The notes below the pieces were generated by a model, which had not been told where the DNA came from, searched no databases, and saw nothing but the letters and a program-made list of their open reading frames with translations. A DNA stretch of 64,000 nucleotides from positions 410,001 to 474,000 of the forward strand of contig CAJNDS010001502.1 of NCBI GenBank assembly GCA_905221605.1. Direction: 5' to 3'. Positions 31,180 to 42,367 of the stretch are shown piece after piece. Each line of letters begins with the position of its first letter. Within the stretch, counting starts at the first letter, position 1. This DNA is from Symbiodinium natans. Lineage: Eukaryota > Sar > Dinophyceae > Suessiales > Symbiodiniaceae. A program made the position numbers and the translations under genes.

Positions 31180-32790
31180 TCTACCTCTTCTCTTTCGGTT
31201 GCCGACTGAGTGTGTAGGGGTGTATGTCAGGCCTTAGGGCTTATGGAGTTAGGGTTTAGGGAGACCTTTTTCGTCGCTAGTCTTGTGTCGCACGCATGCT
31301 TACGGAAAGTGGTGTTCACAAGCGTCTATCCGCGGGCGGACAAGCTTCGAAGGGGCCCAGCTTGTTCATTGTGCCAAAACGTGCAAACGTGGCTTCTCGT
31401 TTGTGTAGACTATTCGAAGTGACGCTACAGCCATGCCGTTTGTAACCAACAACTTGTCACGTGCGAACAGAACTAATGGAACAAGCAACACTCCATGCAA
31501 GACAATGCCATGGCTCATAGTGTCGTCGCCAAACACACAGAGGGATCGTCACCGCTCAGCTCCGACAGGATGAGTTGCTTCGGTAGGACTAGCACTATGA
31601 CTGTGGCTACGACTATGAATATGGCTGCTACCGGCTGGTCAATTTCGTGCGAACTCGCTTGGAGTTGTTGCTTTGGCTTAAAGCCACGGGTTTCTGACAG
31701 ATCCCTGCTAGCGTGAAGTGATGGCATGCGCACAGTGTTCGTGCTTGAAACGGGTGCGGTCTTGCCGGTATCTGGCACCAAGGCATAAAGGCACTACTAG
31801 GGTGTGTAACATGTTTACGTTTACGCGTGGTGTCTCTATGCCACATGCCGGGACAGCGTTGGACTGCATTTGGTCATGCATGGGCATGAATAAACGCGAC
31901 GGTACAAGTCTGAGCCGGCTCTTTGTCACCCAATGATACTGCACCGCGGTACAGAGATCAACCGGACGCAAAAAGCTGACAAGGAAGCCCGGCAAGGAAA
32001 ATGTACTTAAGCAGTACTGTGGTATATGGAACTGACGCTGCACCTTCACATGCGTGGCCCGGCCATCCCCGTCTCCAGCTCGTCTCTTGAAATCGACTAG
32101 TGAAGCCCTACACAAAATTTCACCGTCTTTTTCAGCTTCAGTCAATGTCAAACTTGTGTCAAGCTTCAAAGCAGTACATACTGGGCACCGAACGTGCCCT
32201 TGGCGGCGCAATGAGCTGCATAAAGCCCCAGAAACCAAAACTCATGAAAAGCTGCGCGTGGCCCATGCACGCTTCCCGCTTCACGTCTCATCGCTTCAGA
32301 TGAAACGATTAAAAACACAGTAGTTGACCAGCCCCACTGCCACCGCACTTGGAGGATCGGAGGATTGTAGGGCGCGCATGCCGCTAGTCGATGCAACTGT
32401 CGATTTGCAGTGTCTCAGGAGGCTGATCGGAGGTAAGCCCCAGCGGTCATAAACTCTGGGCTGAAACGGCGTCGCCCCTGATCAAGACGATCCAAACGAC
32501 GGCAGATTGAAATACAAAGACCCGACAACTCTGGAGTCGTGCTTTTCTCAACGACGGCAAGAAAGAATGCGATTTCTGTGCGAACTGCAGGGCCGATGGT
32601 TGAACCCCTAAACCCTAAACCCTAAACCCTGAACATCCTGTCATGCTCCCCTAGACCCTAAAGCCTACACTGCACCCTAAAGTCTTTGTTGACCCCGCGA
32701 GCTCTGTCGGGTACCGCGGCTAAAGCCTTCTTTAGCTGTGCCTAAACCCTAAACCCCTACTCCAATCTACTCCAGAGTCAGCGATTCCAT
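31180..32790. other. No supported gene
   Basis: A 176-codon minus-strand frame (31708-32238) exists but its sequence gives no recognisable domain, and the plus strand is equally open in parts. CCCTAAA tract at 32605-32632. Confidence 0.3.
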
Positions 32791-32793
32791 CAC

Positions 32794-32884
32794 CTGGAGG
32801 GATCAAGAGCGAAGCCTTCGGGCAGCTTCACCACGATCAGATCAACGACCGTGACAAATCTGTCCTTGGCGGGTGGCGCAAGCC
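32794..32884 (-). CDS. Exon of unknown gene (VTVVDLIVVKLPEGF)
   Basis: A 91-nt exon with acceptor GCTCAG|GGC and GT donor CCAG|GTGATGG. It reads GLAPPAKDRF, then VTVVDLIVVKLPEGFALDPS, which looks like alternating beta-strand sequence. The flanking splice signals are good. No family recognised. Confidence 0.5.
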
Positions 32885-32974
32885 CTGAGCAGAGTGTCCA
32901 GACTCGGAGTCTACCACGCGCAATGAAGATGGTACAGCAGGGTGCAGATTGCTCTGTGCTCCCAGCTTCCTATC

Positions 32975-33027
32975 CTGCGCTATTAGGTCGAGGTTTTCGA
33001 AAAGATCGGATATCGGCGGATTTCCGC
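32975..33027 (-). CDS. Exon of unknown gene (GGNPPISDLFENLDLIAQ)
   Basis: A 53-nt minus-strand exon with acceptor GAAG|GCGG and apparent GA donor GCGCAG|GATAGG. Probably the same gene as the exon at 32794, but the joining phase was not established. Confidence 0.42.
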
Positions 33028-33151
33028 CTTCGGGCAATCAATTCGGTTCGATTCGAGTGTCTTCGTCTTTGCCTGCTACATGCCGTCGTATACAGGACAT
33101 GCAGACTTCAGCTCCAAGAGCACTCACGCCCAAGCCTAACCTGCGAGCGAC

Positions 33152-33553
33152 CTAGCGACCTCCAAGTACAACGTCTGTTTTTTTTCTTCGGGTGTCACTG
33201 CGACCCTCATCGACACGGGCGTTTCCTGCCTTCTCTTGCCAGAAGTTGAATTTGTTTTCATGTACTGCTTGTGATGTTCTATCAAGTAACTTCTGCAATA
33301 CTTTGTGTAAGACTGCAGCCTGCAAACGGCAGCAACCAAAGAAAATGCTGACAGTGGCGATGATAATCTGCATGGCGAGTGGTCCAAAGTGCGCACACGT
33401 CTCCTGTTCAAGGGATGGCTTCTCATCCGAGTAGCCCCGGGCCCGACTTGACTTGCACGACCCTCTCCCGTCCTGCACCTCACAATTTCCACAGCACTCG
33501 ACGGTGCCTGCGCCAGTCGAAGCTTGAACGGACAGAATCGCTGATGTTGGCAA
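33152..33553 (-). CDS. Possible exon with one membrane segment
   Basis: Minus-strand frame of 133 codons with a hydrophobic stretch MQIIIATVSIFFGCC followed by LQAAVLHKVLQKLLDRTSQA. The opposite strand is also partly open and there is no homology I can name. Confidence 0.3.
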   Translation of the reverse strand: MPTSAILSVQASTGAGTVECCGNCEVQDGRGSCKSSRARGYSDEKPSLEQETCAHFGPLAMQIIIATVSIFFGCCRLQAAVLHKVLQKLLDRTSQAVHENKFNFWQEKAGNARVDEGRSDTRRKKTDVVLGGR

Positions 33554-33676
33554 TCCTCAGCGAATCAGGGCCCCCAAAGGTCTCCAGTCACGCGCTAGGA
33601 GCTGACTGTGACTGATTAGGTCCTATAGGTAGCCCAGAAACGATGTCATAATGTGGGTGCCCATGGTTAGTTCCCT

Positions 33677-34366
33677 TCAGGAAAGCGGGAGCGAAACGTG
33701 TTGGGGGACTGGAAGCATCAAGAGACACACTGGTAAGGATGCGCAAATAAATTTGCACAGAGTGGTATAAAGTAGTGGCATGTAGGTGGCATTTGCAATG
33801 ATAGCAATGCCTCTGAGTGTCTCGCATGCCTTGCGACCTCTCGAATCCTTCTTCGAAGCATCTGCCCCGCATTGGAGGAGTAGGCTTACAATACGTGGCC
33901 GGTCCTGTACTGCAGCCATATGCAGGGGATAGGTGTATCCAAGCCCCCACATGGTGCGCTTCTTGCAGTTGACGTCTCGCACTTGGAAGCCGTTGCACGC
34001 CAAAAACTCCAGTAGCTCAGCGCGCGCGCAGAGCCGTTGTGAGCGGAGCTGTGCAATAATGGTTTCGACCTTGTTGCTGCGAATGCCGTTCATCTTGAAA
34101 CCACAGTCGTTCCGTTTGCTGTGATTGACCTGGACACTGTGACGATGAATACCATCGCCGATGTTAAACAATGCATGCGGAGAGGGGCAGCAAGCGATTT
34201 CCGGTGATACTGGCTCCTGCTTCAGAAGCTCAGCGTGTAGAAACAAATGTGGCATGGGCATATAATAGCATGGCAACAAGAAGACACATTTCTTGGCCCT
34301 CGCCTCGTCTGTTTCTGCTGATGTTGGCGACTGCTGGCAGCTGATCTCGGTTGGGGTACTGTCCAC
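33677..34366 (-). CDS. Ankyrin-like exon
   Basis: The minus-strand frame contains RSNKVETIIAQLRSQRLCAR, then WGLGYTYPLHMAAVQDRPRI, VSLLLQCGADASKKDSRG and KACETL. The YPLHMAA..D...VSLLLQ.GAD..KKD..GRKA pattern is one clear ankyrin repeat with its hairpin, preceded by a diverged one. Only the region about 33790-34090 looks coding; the ends of the open frame are probably intron. A nearby stop or donor after GRKACETLRGIA was not resolved. Confidence 0.6.
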   Translation of the reverse strand: MDSTPTEISCQQSPTSAETDEARAKKCVFLLPCYYMPMPHLFLHAELLKQEPVSPEIACCPSPHALFNIGDGIHRHSVQVNHSKRNDCGFKMNGIRSNKVETIIAQLRSQRLCARAELLEFLACNGFQVRDVNCKKRTMWGLGYTYPLHMAAVQDRPRIVSLLLQCGADASKKDSRGRKACETLRGIAIIANATYMPLLYTTLCKFICASLPVCLLMLPVPQHVSLPLS

Positions 34367-34434
34367 CTCGGCTCAGCATACTACGTCATTCTACGTCATC
34401 AGTCAGCACGCCATAATAAACCCTCTAAACCCTA

Positions 34435-34719
34435 AACCCTAAAATATGCATAGCAAGCCACTTCATCCTCTGGAGAAGCTAACATGGCAACGCAAGAGAG
34501 GGCCAGCTCCAGCATCGGTTGGGAAGATGCGTGGCGAATCGCTTGGGTTCTGAAACTTGAAACTACAGTCTGTACAGACATTAAGCCGAAACGCTGTTGT
34601 AAAATGCCAGTGAGCCGAGTCGATGACAGCACGGTTGCACAAAACATGTCGCGGGCCATGGCAGGGCCACCAATGACATGTCCAAGCAAGTTTGACTGCC
34701 CTGGCAAGTTTCCCAGTTC
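34435..34719 (-). CDS. Exon of unknown gene ending at a telomere tract
   Basis: After acceptor ATTCAG|GAACTG the minus strand has 94 clean codons: ELGNLPGQSNLLGHVIGGPA, MARDMFCATVLSSTRLTGIL, QQRFGLMSVQTVVSSF and so on to SPEDEVACYAYF. The frame is then closed by a TAG that belongs to an interstitial TTTAGGG tract (34424-34444). Either the tract supplies the real stop or a donor lies just before it (GAAGTG|GCTTGC). Strongly coding-like; function unknown. Confidence 0.55.
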
Positions 34720-35014
34720 CTGAATCCCAGGTGATGCTGGCGGTACGAGCTGTTTGTACTCAAAGTATGAGCACGTGCACAAGGGCAGATTGAAATGGCT
34801 TGCGCCACAAGCAGGTCCTGAGCATCATCGAGAGCTGGCTGGATCTGCCTTGCTGGCATTGAGGGATACTGAGGGATACTGAGGGATCTATAGGTCAACT
34901 GAGGGATACTGAAGGGATCCATCGGTCAAATGGTCCACATGCCGCAGAGACCACAAAACACCGCCGGTTGTGGGGGGGGGGGGGGGTTTGTAGCCTTGGG
35001 AGATGCGAAGACCC

Positions 35015-35128
35015 AGAGAGCCCAATACCCCTTAATTTAGGAATATGCCTTAAATCATAATATAGGGATCCTTAATATGGTTTAAGGCATACGCATACTC
35101 CTTACTTAACGGGTATTGGGCTCTTTGG
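35015..35128. repeat. Family-A foldback element
   Basis: AGAGAGCCCAATACCCCTTA at the left and ACGGGTATTGGGCTCTTT at the right, GGATCC near the centre. Directly abuts a coiled-coil-like exon. Confidence 0.88.
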
Positions 35129-35129
35129 G

Positions 35130-35215
35130 GACACACTGATGCAAAGATTGAGTTGCGGCGGCGGTCTGGATTCCAGCTCCGACTTAACCTTGGCTTCAGC
35201 AAACAGAATGGCGGC
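35130..35215 (-). CDS. Possible coiled-coil exon
   Basis: The minus strand reads LFAEAKVKSELESRPPPQ next to a family-A element. Short and helical, with borders unresolved. Confidence 0.35.
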
Positions 35216-35717
35216 TTTTCCAGAAGTCCAAAGGCTCCGCACGACTTAAGAAGGGTATCCTACACAGAAGCTAGCAGAGGCAAATCTGGGCCGACAGCAA
35301 GCCTTCCTACAAACGGGGACAGTCGACACAGTGGCTGCAATCCTACGCGCATGCTGCAGCATGCGCGGGCATGCCATTCAGCTTCTTGTCAGTAAGGCCG
35401 ACGATGCATGCTTTCCCTGCGGCCGAGGTGCTCTAGACAATTCGTCCTGGCAAAGTTGTCAAGAGATCGGTCGCAGAGAGGAACATCGAAGGAGGAAGCG
35501 CAAGAAAAACCGGTGACTTTGCTGGACAAGCTATGAAACCTACCTTGCGTACAGCGGCAATGATAACAGCAAGGTGTATCGCGAAGTGTTTGTCTGAGGA
35601 GTCAACTGTACACGCCAGAAGGCAACAACAAATCAAACTCATACCCGCCAAGGAACTTGCAAGGCATCCAGCTTCTCCTGTCGCTCTCGAAGTACGTCTT
35701 CCTTACCAGGAACAATC

Positions 35718-36015
35718 CTAAACCCTAAACCCTAAACCCTAAACCCTAAACCCTAAACCCTAAACCCTAAACCCTAAACCCTAAACCCTAAACCCATGTG
35801 AAGTTTCGGGGGCGCGGACTCTGCAAAAAAAACAGCAGAAGACTCGAAGGCCCGGAACCCTGCAGCCCTCAGGCCCAAAACGTCAGGGCCTTGGGGGCTT
35901 TGGGGGCAGTTCGGGTTTAGGGTTTAGGGTTTAGGGTTTAGGGTTTAGGGTTTAGGGTTTTTTTTTGCCACCCGTCTAGGGTTTAGGGTTTAGGGTTTAG
36001 GTTTTAGGGTTTTGG
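35718..36015. repeat. Three telomere-type tracts in opposite orientations
   Basis: CCCTAAA x11 at 35718-35796, TTTAGGG x7 at 35912-35966 and a shorter TTTAGGG run at 35978-36015. The head-to-head arrangement could form a long hairpin. Confidence 0.95.
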
Positions 36016-36071
36016 GTTAGCAAAATTCGGATCGGAGCCCTGTTTTTGTTTATCTACATTCCTTTTTAAGG

Positions 36072-36257
36072 TTGCTTTACGAAACCACGCCCGAACATTT
36101 TCAAGGGATCAGCGGGGGGGATGATGTGGAGCCCACAGCGAGTCCCCAGCTTTCAAGCCTGGGGGAACGACCCCCCGAAACCGAGTACGTTAAGCCCTAT
36201 GGAAAAGATGATATTTCAGAAGAGAAGCTCATGAAGATAAGGGTGCCCACCATTTGA
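36072..36257 (+). CDS. Plus-strand terminal exon of unknown gene
   Basis: After TTTTTAAG|G the plus strand reads LLYETTPEHFQGISGGDD, VEPTASPQLSSLGERPPETE, YVKPYGKDDISEEKLMKIR and stops. Residue use is that of a real soluble protein and the minus strand is closed. It is plus-strand while both neighbours are minus, so it may be a separate small gene or an inserted fragment. Confidence 0.45.
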   Translation: MLYETTPEHFQGISGGDDVEPTASPQLSSLGERPPETEYVKPYGKDDISEEKLMKIRVPTI

Positions 36258-36878
36258 GGGTCTTTTGAAACGGATGGACTGCATTGAAATTAGCACTGCT
36301 CCGGCCACAGCTTGCCTAAACCCTCCGCAAAACGGAAGCTCTAAGCCATGATAAGCAGGGAAGGCGTAGACCAAGCCAAGTCTGGCGCATTCTGGGCGTA
36401 TGGTAAACCCTAAGCCCTAAACCCTAAACCCTAAACCCTAAACCAGCTGGGGGTCCCCCATGAAAGGCTGAAGAACGTTCACAACGCCTCCCTGAAAACA
36501 AGAGTGGTAACAGAAGACCTTGTGCATCCCCCTGCCCTTGCGCCCGAACCACAACCTCAGTTAAACATTCCTGGGCTCGAGATGTTGTGAAGTTCTGAAA
36601 TTCCTCGATTACTGTAGCACGACGTGGTTAGAGACATGCGTGCACGCATCCGACGGCAGTCGAGCCACGAAGTCACCAGCTTGCACCTCCGAAGACAGCT
36701 GTCTCGGGAAATGCGCTGCAAATAAACTTTGTTTGCAGGTGCATCGCCCTTAAGTCCACCACAGCCCATCTTCATCCTACATTGTCCTACATGTTGTTTA
36801 CATATTCTTGTCCATTGTGAGATGCAAAAAAAAGTCGCTGCCGCCCTCAACCGGCATTTCCGGTGACCGGGGCCTTAC

Positions 36879-37933
36879 CCAGCTCCATTGAAAGTCTTTT
36901 CAGCTGGTCCTTCGCAGGTCTGCGCTGCAAGTCGGGGCTTAGGGCTTAGGGCTTAGGGTTTCGGGTTTCGGGTTTCGGGTTTCGGGTTTAGGGTCACTGT
37001 AGTCCAGTGACCCCTAAGCCGAACCTATACTGCGAAACAGGAGCTGCACTTCGCACACAAGCTCACACATCACTAGCAGGTACCAGATGCGATTTAGGGT
37101 TAGCTATATAGGGTTTAGGGTTTAGGGTTTAGGGTCACTGTAATTATGAAGTCATGTCTGGCTCCTCCAACGCACGGTTTTGCTCCTCGGCATCCTTATG
37201 GCGTCGGGACCTACTCTTTGGCTCGCTGTGTCAACTGCTCGGACGTCGCACCTTACCTCGAAAGCTTGTCTTCAAGCTTGTAACATGATGCCAGGAAATG
37301 GGGATTTACGACAATAGAGGACCCGTTACATAGATCCACAAATAGTAGGATCCCCTTATGATATGGACCCCAATAAGGTACCCCGAAATTTCGGAAACCT
37401 CCAAATGATCGCCAGATCGCCTGCAGCTTCTTGCGTAGATCTGCGTCCGCGCTGTTCGTCGTTCTCTCCTGCACCGAGGCTCACCATGATCAGGCAAGAG
37501 CTGCAGGCCCTTCTATTCCATGCTATAACCGTTCTAACGTTCTAACCGTTCACAGCAGTCCTGACTTGCCATTGGCGCTTAAAAGCGGATGCGGGACAGT
37601 GACGCGAGTGAGATCCGCGCCTGAGCTTGAGAGGCCTCGCTGGCTTCGCCGGTTCTTTCTGGAACGGCCTCTTGAGCAACGAAAGGGCGCTGACCAAGAT
37701 GTTGGGGCAGATCCCTTATAATCGTTTCCAAGTTCATCGCGCACAGAAACTTAAGTCGCTTTGGTCAGCGCCTGTTTGTTTTAAGAACTCAGTGAGAACG
37801 ACTCATAAGTAAGAAACGTGAAGGGTGGCGCAGGCTCCATGTGCTCTCCAAGCACTACCCTGAGCACCACTGCCTGCCGGCGAATCCACGTCAGCTCAAC
37901 AGGCCGCTTCTGCAGGAGCGCCAAGACCTCCGC
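36879..37933 (-). CDS. Micro-exon cluster with mixed donors
   Basis: Minus-strand exons: 37874-37933 (AEVLALLQKRPVELTWIRRQ, 60 nt, GC donor), 37421-37468 (ERTTNSADADLRKKLQ, 48 nt, GC donor), 37165-37194 (DAEEQNRALE, 30 nt, GA donor) and 36879-36909 (DQLKRLSMEL, GT donor GG|GTAAGG). All follow AG|G acceptors. The helical composition resembles the coiled-coil genes on either side, but these exons are not members of the L/S or X/Y families. They may belong to one gene with 38414-38523 and 40970-45010. Confidence 0.5.
36940..37135. repeat. TTTCGGG/TTTAGGG mixed tracts
   Basis: 36951-36985 is a run of the TTTCGGG variant grading to TTTAGGG; 37095-37135 is TTTAGGG. Confidence 0.9.
37308..37410. 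repeat. Family-B foldback element
   Basis: GGGGATTTACGACAATAGAG, AAATAGTAGGATCCCCTTAT, GACCCCAATAAGGTACCCC, ATTTCGGAAACCTCC. Ends 11 nt from the GC donor of exon 37421-37468, so it lies in that intron. Confidence 0.85.
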
Positions 37934-38413
37934 CTGATTTGAGACACAAGCTTCAGGGTTTAGAGTTTAGAGCCTGCACTTGCATTGTCTTGCATTGCGC
38001 TAACATGCCCGGAATTCCCACGCAATGTGTTCATGTCGATATCGTTCCGTATTTCGGTGTCGGCGTCGATGCATCACTGCGTCGCTGTGTCTCTGTGCGT
38101 GACTGTGTTTCTCGTGTCTCTGTGTGCCGGTGTGCCTGCGTGTCTGTTTGTCTGCGTGGTCTCTGTCTGCATGCTTGCATGCTGCCTGCCAGCCTCCGCG
38201 CGCGCGCGTCTTGCGTGCGTGTGCGTGTGCACGTTTGCATGCTCAGCATCGGGTTTGGTGATCTTCAGCACCCTCCACTCACTTGTTGCTCATTGATGGG
38301 AGCTCTCTGCTTTTGCGATGCCTCAAGCTGCACCTTAAACAACCCTGTCCCTGATTCAATCACTACGATGATATATCTACGCTCATGCGGACTCGACCCG
38401 AACCAATCTCGCA

Positions 38414-38523
38414 TCAAGTCACGGCACCACCCACTTTGATGCCGTAAAACGCCAGACTTTCCAAGTCTGACGATGTCAAAGGCCCTGCCTCTGGCAACAC
38501 TTCGATGGGCTGGCCATCCACAT
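38414..38523 (-). CDS. Terminal exon of unknown gene
   Basis: The minus strand after CTACAG| reads DVDGQPIEVLPEAGPLTSSD, LESLAFYGIKVGGAVT, then TGA. Coding-like with a stop, and no family recognised. A GTGT/TGCC-rich microsatellite-like tract follows at 38080-38235. Confidence 0.48.
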
Positions 38524-39134
38524 CTGTAGCAGGCACACAACAGTCAGGGCTCACTGCTGTTCACAGAAGTGAGAACTTGTCTGCTTCCTCTTAAAGAATC
38601 ACAAGGCTGGCACATGAAATGCTAAGAGCTAACGGCTAGGATGGCTAAACATAGCTAGGTGATGCAAGTGCCATGCCAGCAATGAGGGCAACTTAAATGG
38701 CAACGCCCAGCCCCAAACGACAGCCAAGAGGCAATGTAGCTCATCCCCTGCTTGTACCCCAGCTTGTTCTGCCCACGTCCCTTCGCGGACTCGCATGACC
38801 TGTAACTTGGAAGGGGAGGTCTCAGCAGGTCTTCGTCTTCTGCTGGTCTTCTCTAAACCCTAAACCCTAAACCCTAAACCGCTTGGACAGCTCCAGCCTG
38901 CCAGCCGCGACCCAGTTCCCGGCCCTCACGCGGACCGAACCTTGCGGCCGCTAATTCTTGACGCCCGGTGAGAGTAGGTACGAGAACCTCTTTGCAGCCT
39001 CCGATATCAGACTCATGGGCAAGTAGGCTGAGGCACCAACATTACTCCAACCTAGGCTTCAGGGTGATACAGTGGACATCCTGGTGGGCATACAAAGAGT
39101 GCGCTGAGCAGCAGCCGTCTGCTCACAGAATGTC

Positions 39135-39448
39135 TCAGGCCCGTGCATGCTTGGCGTTGTCGAGCGTCAAGGTCAACTCCTGTGGCGTGTTGCAAGCAAC
39201 AAAGTCACGACGCGGATGATCAGATGGGTTGGCATGGATGCCCGCTTCTGAGATGAACCTACCGGGGTACCACATGGGGGCTGCCGAAAATGGGGGGGTA
39301 CCCTTTTCGGGGGGTCCCTTTATGGGGATTCTATTGTATTTGGGTATGTAGAGGGGTACCCCTGTTTTGGGAAATGCCCGCATATGCCAGTTATGTCATA
39401 TCCTCTTCGGTGGGCATGGCTTGGCCCGTCTCTGTTGCCAAGGCTTTC
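39135..39448 (-). CDS. Two possible exons around a family-B element
   Basis: 39403-39448 encodes KALATETGQAMPTEE with acceptor CTGAG|G and apparent GA donor. 39135-39265 reads GIHANPSDHPRRDFVACNTP, QELTLTLDNAKHARA, then stop. Between them lies the foldback at 39275-39375. Phase between the two was not confirmed. Confidence 0.35.
39275..39375. repeat. Family-B foldback element
   Basis: GCCGAAAATGGGGGGGTACC at the left and its complement GGGGTACCCCTGTTTTGGG at the right. Closest to the copies at 1143 and 61790. Confidence 0.8.
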
Positions 39449-39630
39449 CTCAGCTTTTAGCATCCACAGGAACCCAAAACTGACCAACATCAAGACATCA
39501 TAAGGAACCAGGGGGTGGAAGGGAGGGGTGTAAGGGCCCCATATTCCCCAAGTAAGGGCTTAATAATCGAAAAAAAAGCTTCAATAAGGGAACGCGGCTG
39601 CTCAATCAACCAGATTCTGGGCAGGTAAGC

Positions 39631-39780
39631 TTGGCTGTCCCAGCTTATTCAGACTGTTCACTTCAAGGGGCCTCCGGTCTAGTTGCCATCATTCTACAGC
39701 AAAATCCGTGGCCATACGATCACCTCCTGTTTGAGAGTCTTATCTACAAAGTGGTTAGCCGGCTGGTCCCGAGATGTTCC
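39631..39780 (+). CDS. Possible plus-strand exon next to a family-C element
   Basis: The plus strand reads AVPAYSDCSLQGASGLVAII, LQQNPWPYDHLLFESLIYKV, VSRLVPRCSH and then enters the family-C foldback. The minus strand has stops. Coding-like but without family. Confidence 0.38.
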
Positions 39781-39782
39781 CA

Positions 39783-39928
39783 TACTTGGAGGTTCAGGGT
39801 ACTCATTGTCCCAATACGAACTGTACTTATAACCCAATTATAACTTCATTAGGGCACACTGAAGGGGCTTATAAGTGGGTTCTACGTACAGTTATAATTG
39901 GTTCACAAGTACCATGAACCTCCAAGTA
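39783..39928. repeat. Family-C foldback element
   Basis: TACTTGGAGGTTCAGGGTA and TACCATGAACCTCCAAGTA termini, inner TTATAACC/GGTTATAA-like pairs. Confidence 0.9.
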
Positions 39929-40969
39929 AGGAGGACCACAGTTCTTTAGGGCTTAGGATTCGAGGGCTTTAGGGTTTCACTGGAAGCTTTACCCGGACCT
40001 CCCTCCGCGAACTCGACTCAACCTTCGCTTAGCATAACTACCTGGAATCCGAACATCGGGAGCCTGAGTCGAGGGGTTGTTCATCATGATCTGGTGTCCC
40101 AGAACCGGAAACGGATCTGCCCCGAGCCTTGATGCCTTCCACGAACGCTTCCACGCAACTTTTATCTATCGTTCACCTAGTCAGTGCCTTGTGCGGAAAA
40201 CAGTGATATCAGTACAAGCAACTTTAAACAAGCACAAACCGCAGCTGTCATGAGGCGGTTCTAGATTCTATAGTTTGGGTCCCTCTGACGAGGGTCCTCA
40301 AAAAGTGCGAGCTCGAGAGACAACATAGAGGCAATGCACCCAGAAGGGGGTCCTAATTGCAACCACCTCGAATTGCCCAAACCGAGTCCCTCCCTGCCTT
40401 TGTTGTAAAGTCCTACAGCCTTGCCAAGTCTCTGAGCCTCCGTCGTGCAGTAGATGGCATGTGCCAGCCTGGCCCTAAACCCTAAACCCTCAACCCTAGA
40501 CCCTTAAACAAGAAGTGCTGCGGCTGGCAGATTCGGGTTTTGAGAATCGTTCATTGTGCCACCTTGGCATGGGGATTAGAAGTTACAAAGGACCTTCCAT
40601 GAGTGAACCTGACAAGGACTTTTTCCTGAGTCTTCAAGAATGTAAGGAACTTAGTTTAAGTTGATACATATGTATATATATAGATATACATATGTATATA
40701 AATAAATAAATAAATAAATAAATATATATATATATATATATAATCAATTCTTCTCCTGTCATTCTATTCTTCTGTTACGGTATTCTTCTCTTCTACCAGA
40801 TGTCTTCCAACAAACCTCGTCTTTGAGAAGAGTTCTTGTGACCGAAAGCACCTCAAAATTCCAACTTCTCGACAGCCCGTTGCTTGACCATAAGCCCTAG
40901 AAGCCCTATGCCCCTTCCCCCTAAACCTCAAAACAACGTTCCTCCCAGCATTTGCAGAGCTTGACGCAC
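39929..40969. other. No gene recognised
   Basis: Spacer with a CCCTAAA tract (40473-40505) and an AT-rich microsatellite with AAAT units (40655-40745). Confidence 0.4.
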
Positions 40970-41042
40970 CTGGCGCGCAGCTCCAGATTCTCCGTCCTTG
41001 TCCTTGCCGACTCCTCCAAGCGCTTTCGAGTAGAACGTTCTG
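40970..41042 (-). CDS. Coiled-coil exon
   Basis: The minus strand reads AERSTRKRLEESARTRTENL and ELRA, with GT donor GCCAG|GTGCGT and an acceptor near GACGAG|. Basic-acidic helix. Confidence 0.5.
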
Positions 41043-41705
41043 CTCGTCCATTAAGTGAAAGGGCAGAATAGTGAACGAATATAGAGGCACGATACCATGA
41101 TCATAAAATTAAATGTTTAAACAACTATAGAGTCTTTTAAAAAAGTGTATATATATATATGTATATCTATCAATCTATCTATCTATATAGATACATATAT
41201 GCATAGTGGTATAACAGCACAATAGTACACTAGCAGAAAAAGTAAAAATATAACCCTGTTTCGCCACTCGCACTGCCCACGCCCATAAGCGCTACTCTGC
41301 AGGGACGAGCCGTGGTTCCTCAGCATTCACTGCCACTAAACCCTAAACCCTAAAGGCCCTGTTAGAGAACTGAGAGCTGCCCATGTGGAGGCGCACACAG
41401 GTCGCCAGGGCCTGAACTTGGCGCTTGAAAGGCAAACCCTGCCAATGGGGTCCCTTTTTTTGGATATATACATACATATATAGATATATTTATATTTATA
41501 TATTTATTTATATATATATGTATATAACCCTAAACCCTTTTTTGGATATATAATCATATATATATATATAGATCGTGCGGCACCCTTAAAAAGAACGGCC
41601 CCAAAAGGGACCCTAGTTTAGAGAGAGCTCTTGCGGGGCCCTTGGCTTCGCCGAGGCTCATGGGTTGTTTCCCCCCCTGTTGGCCCTGTTATAATCCCTA
41701 TTGAG
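41043..41705. other. No gene recognised
   Basis: AT-rich microsatellites at 41150-41200 and 41460-41570 and a short CCCTAAA tract at 41337-41354. Confidence 0.4.
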
Positions 41706-41711
41706 GACTAT

Positions 41712-41845
41712 TACTTGGAGGTTCATGGCTAGTTATAACTAGGGCCAGAAGTATGGTAGTTGTACTAATTATACTTCTGCTTATAATACCCCACCTATAG
41801 GGTACTTATAACCCTACTTTTAACTACCCCACGAACCTCCAAGTA
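41712..41845. repeat. Family-C foldback element
   Basis: TACTTGGAGGTTCATGGCTA at the left and CCCCACGAACCTCCAAGTA at the right. Begins 17 nt inside the GC donor of exon 41864-41899. Confidence 0.9.
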
Positions 41846-41863
41846 GATAATGACAGATCTGGC

Positions 41864-42334
41864 CTCCACGTCCGTGGAGGCACGTAACTCTTCCAGCTCC
41901 TGTAGGTTTAGGCTTTGGGGTTTGGGGTTTAGGGTTTGAAAGTTTAGGCAGTGGGGGACTCCCCGAGAGCCCACCCTTATGGCATTCTTCACAATGCAGT
42001 TTGGGCTCTTCTTGATGCTTTACACTGCCCAAGGTGTGGTGCTTTATGGGGCAAGATCACAACAAAAGCGTCAGAAACCTCCGAACGACTAAGCTTGCTC
42101 TTGAAAGCTTCAGCGACCATCAGGGGTGAGTCATATGCATGATGCACACTGCTTGGCCAGAAAGCAGCAGCCTGGTAAGCCGCATCCAACTGCGCCCGTA
42201 GTTCCTGAGGTCTGACTTGGAGACATCGACAGACTTCTGCGATTTCTTGTTTGAGGCCCCAGGAAGGTAGGTCGGTCTGAGCCGTATAAAGGTCTCACAA
42301 CTTGTCATGCCTTGCAGCATATGGAAGAACAACT

Positions 42335-42367
<33 letters not shown>

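Noticed and set aside
35718-35966. CRISPR-like array
   Set aside because: The regular units are plain heptamers without spacers.
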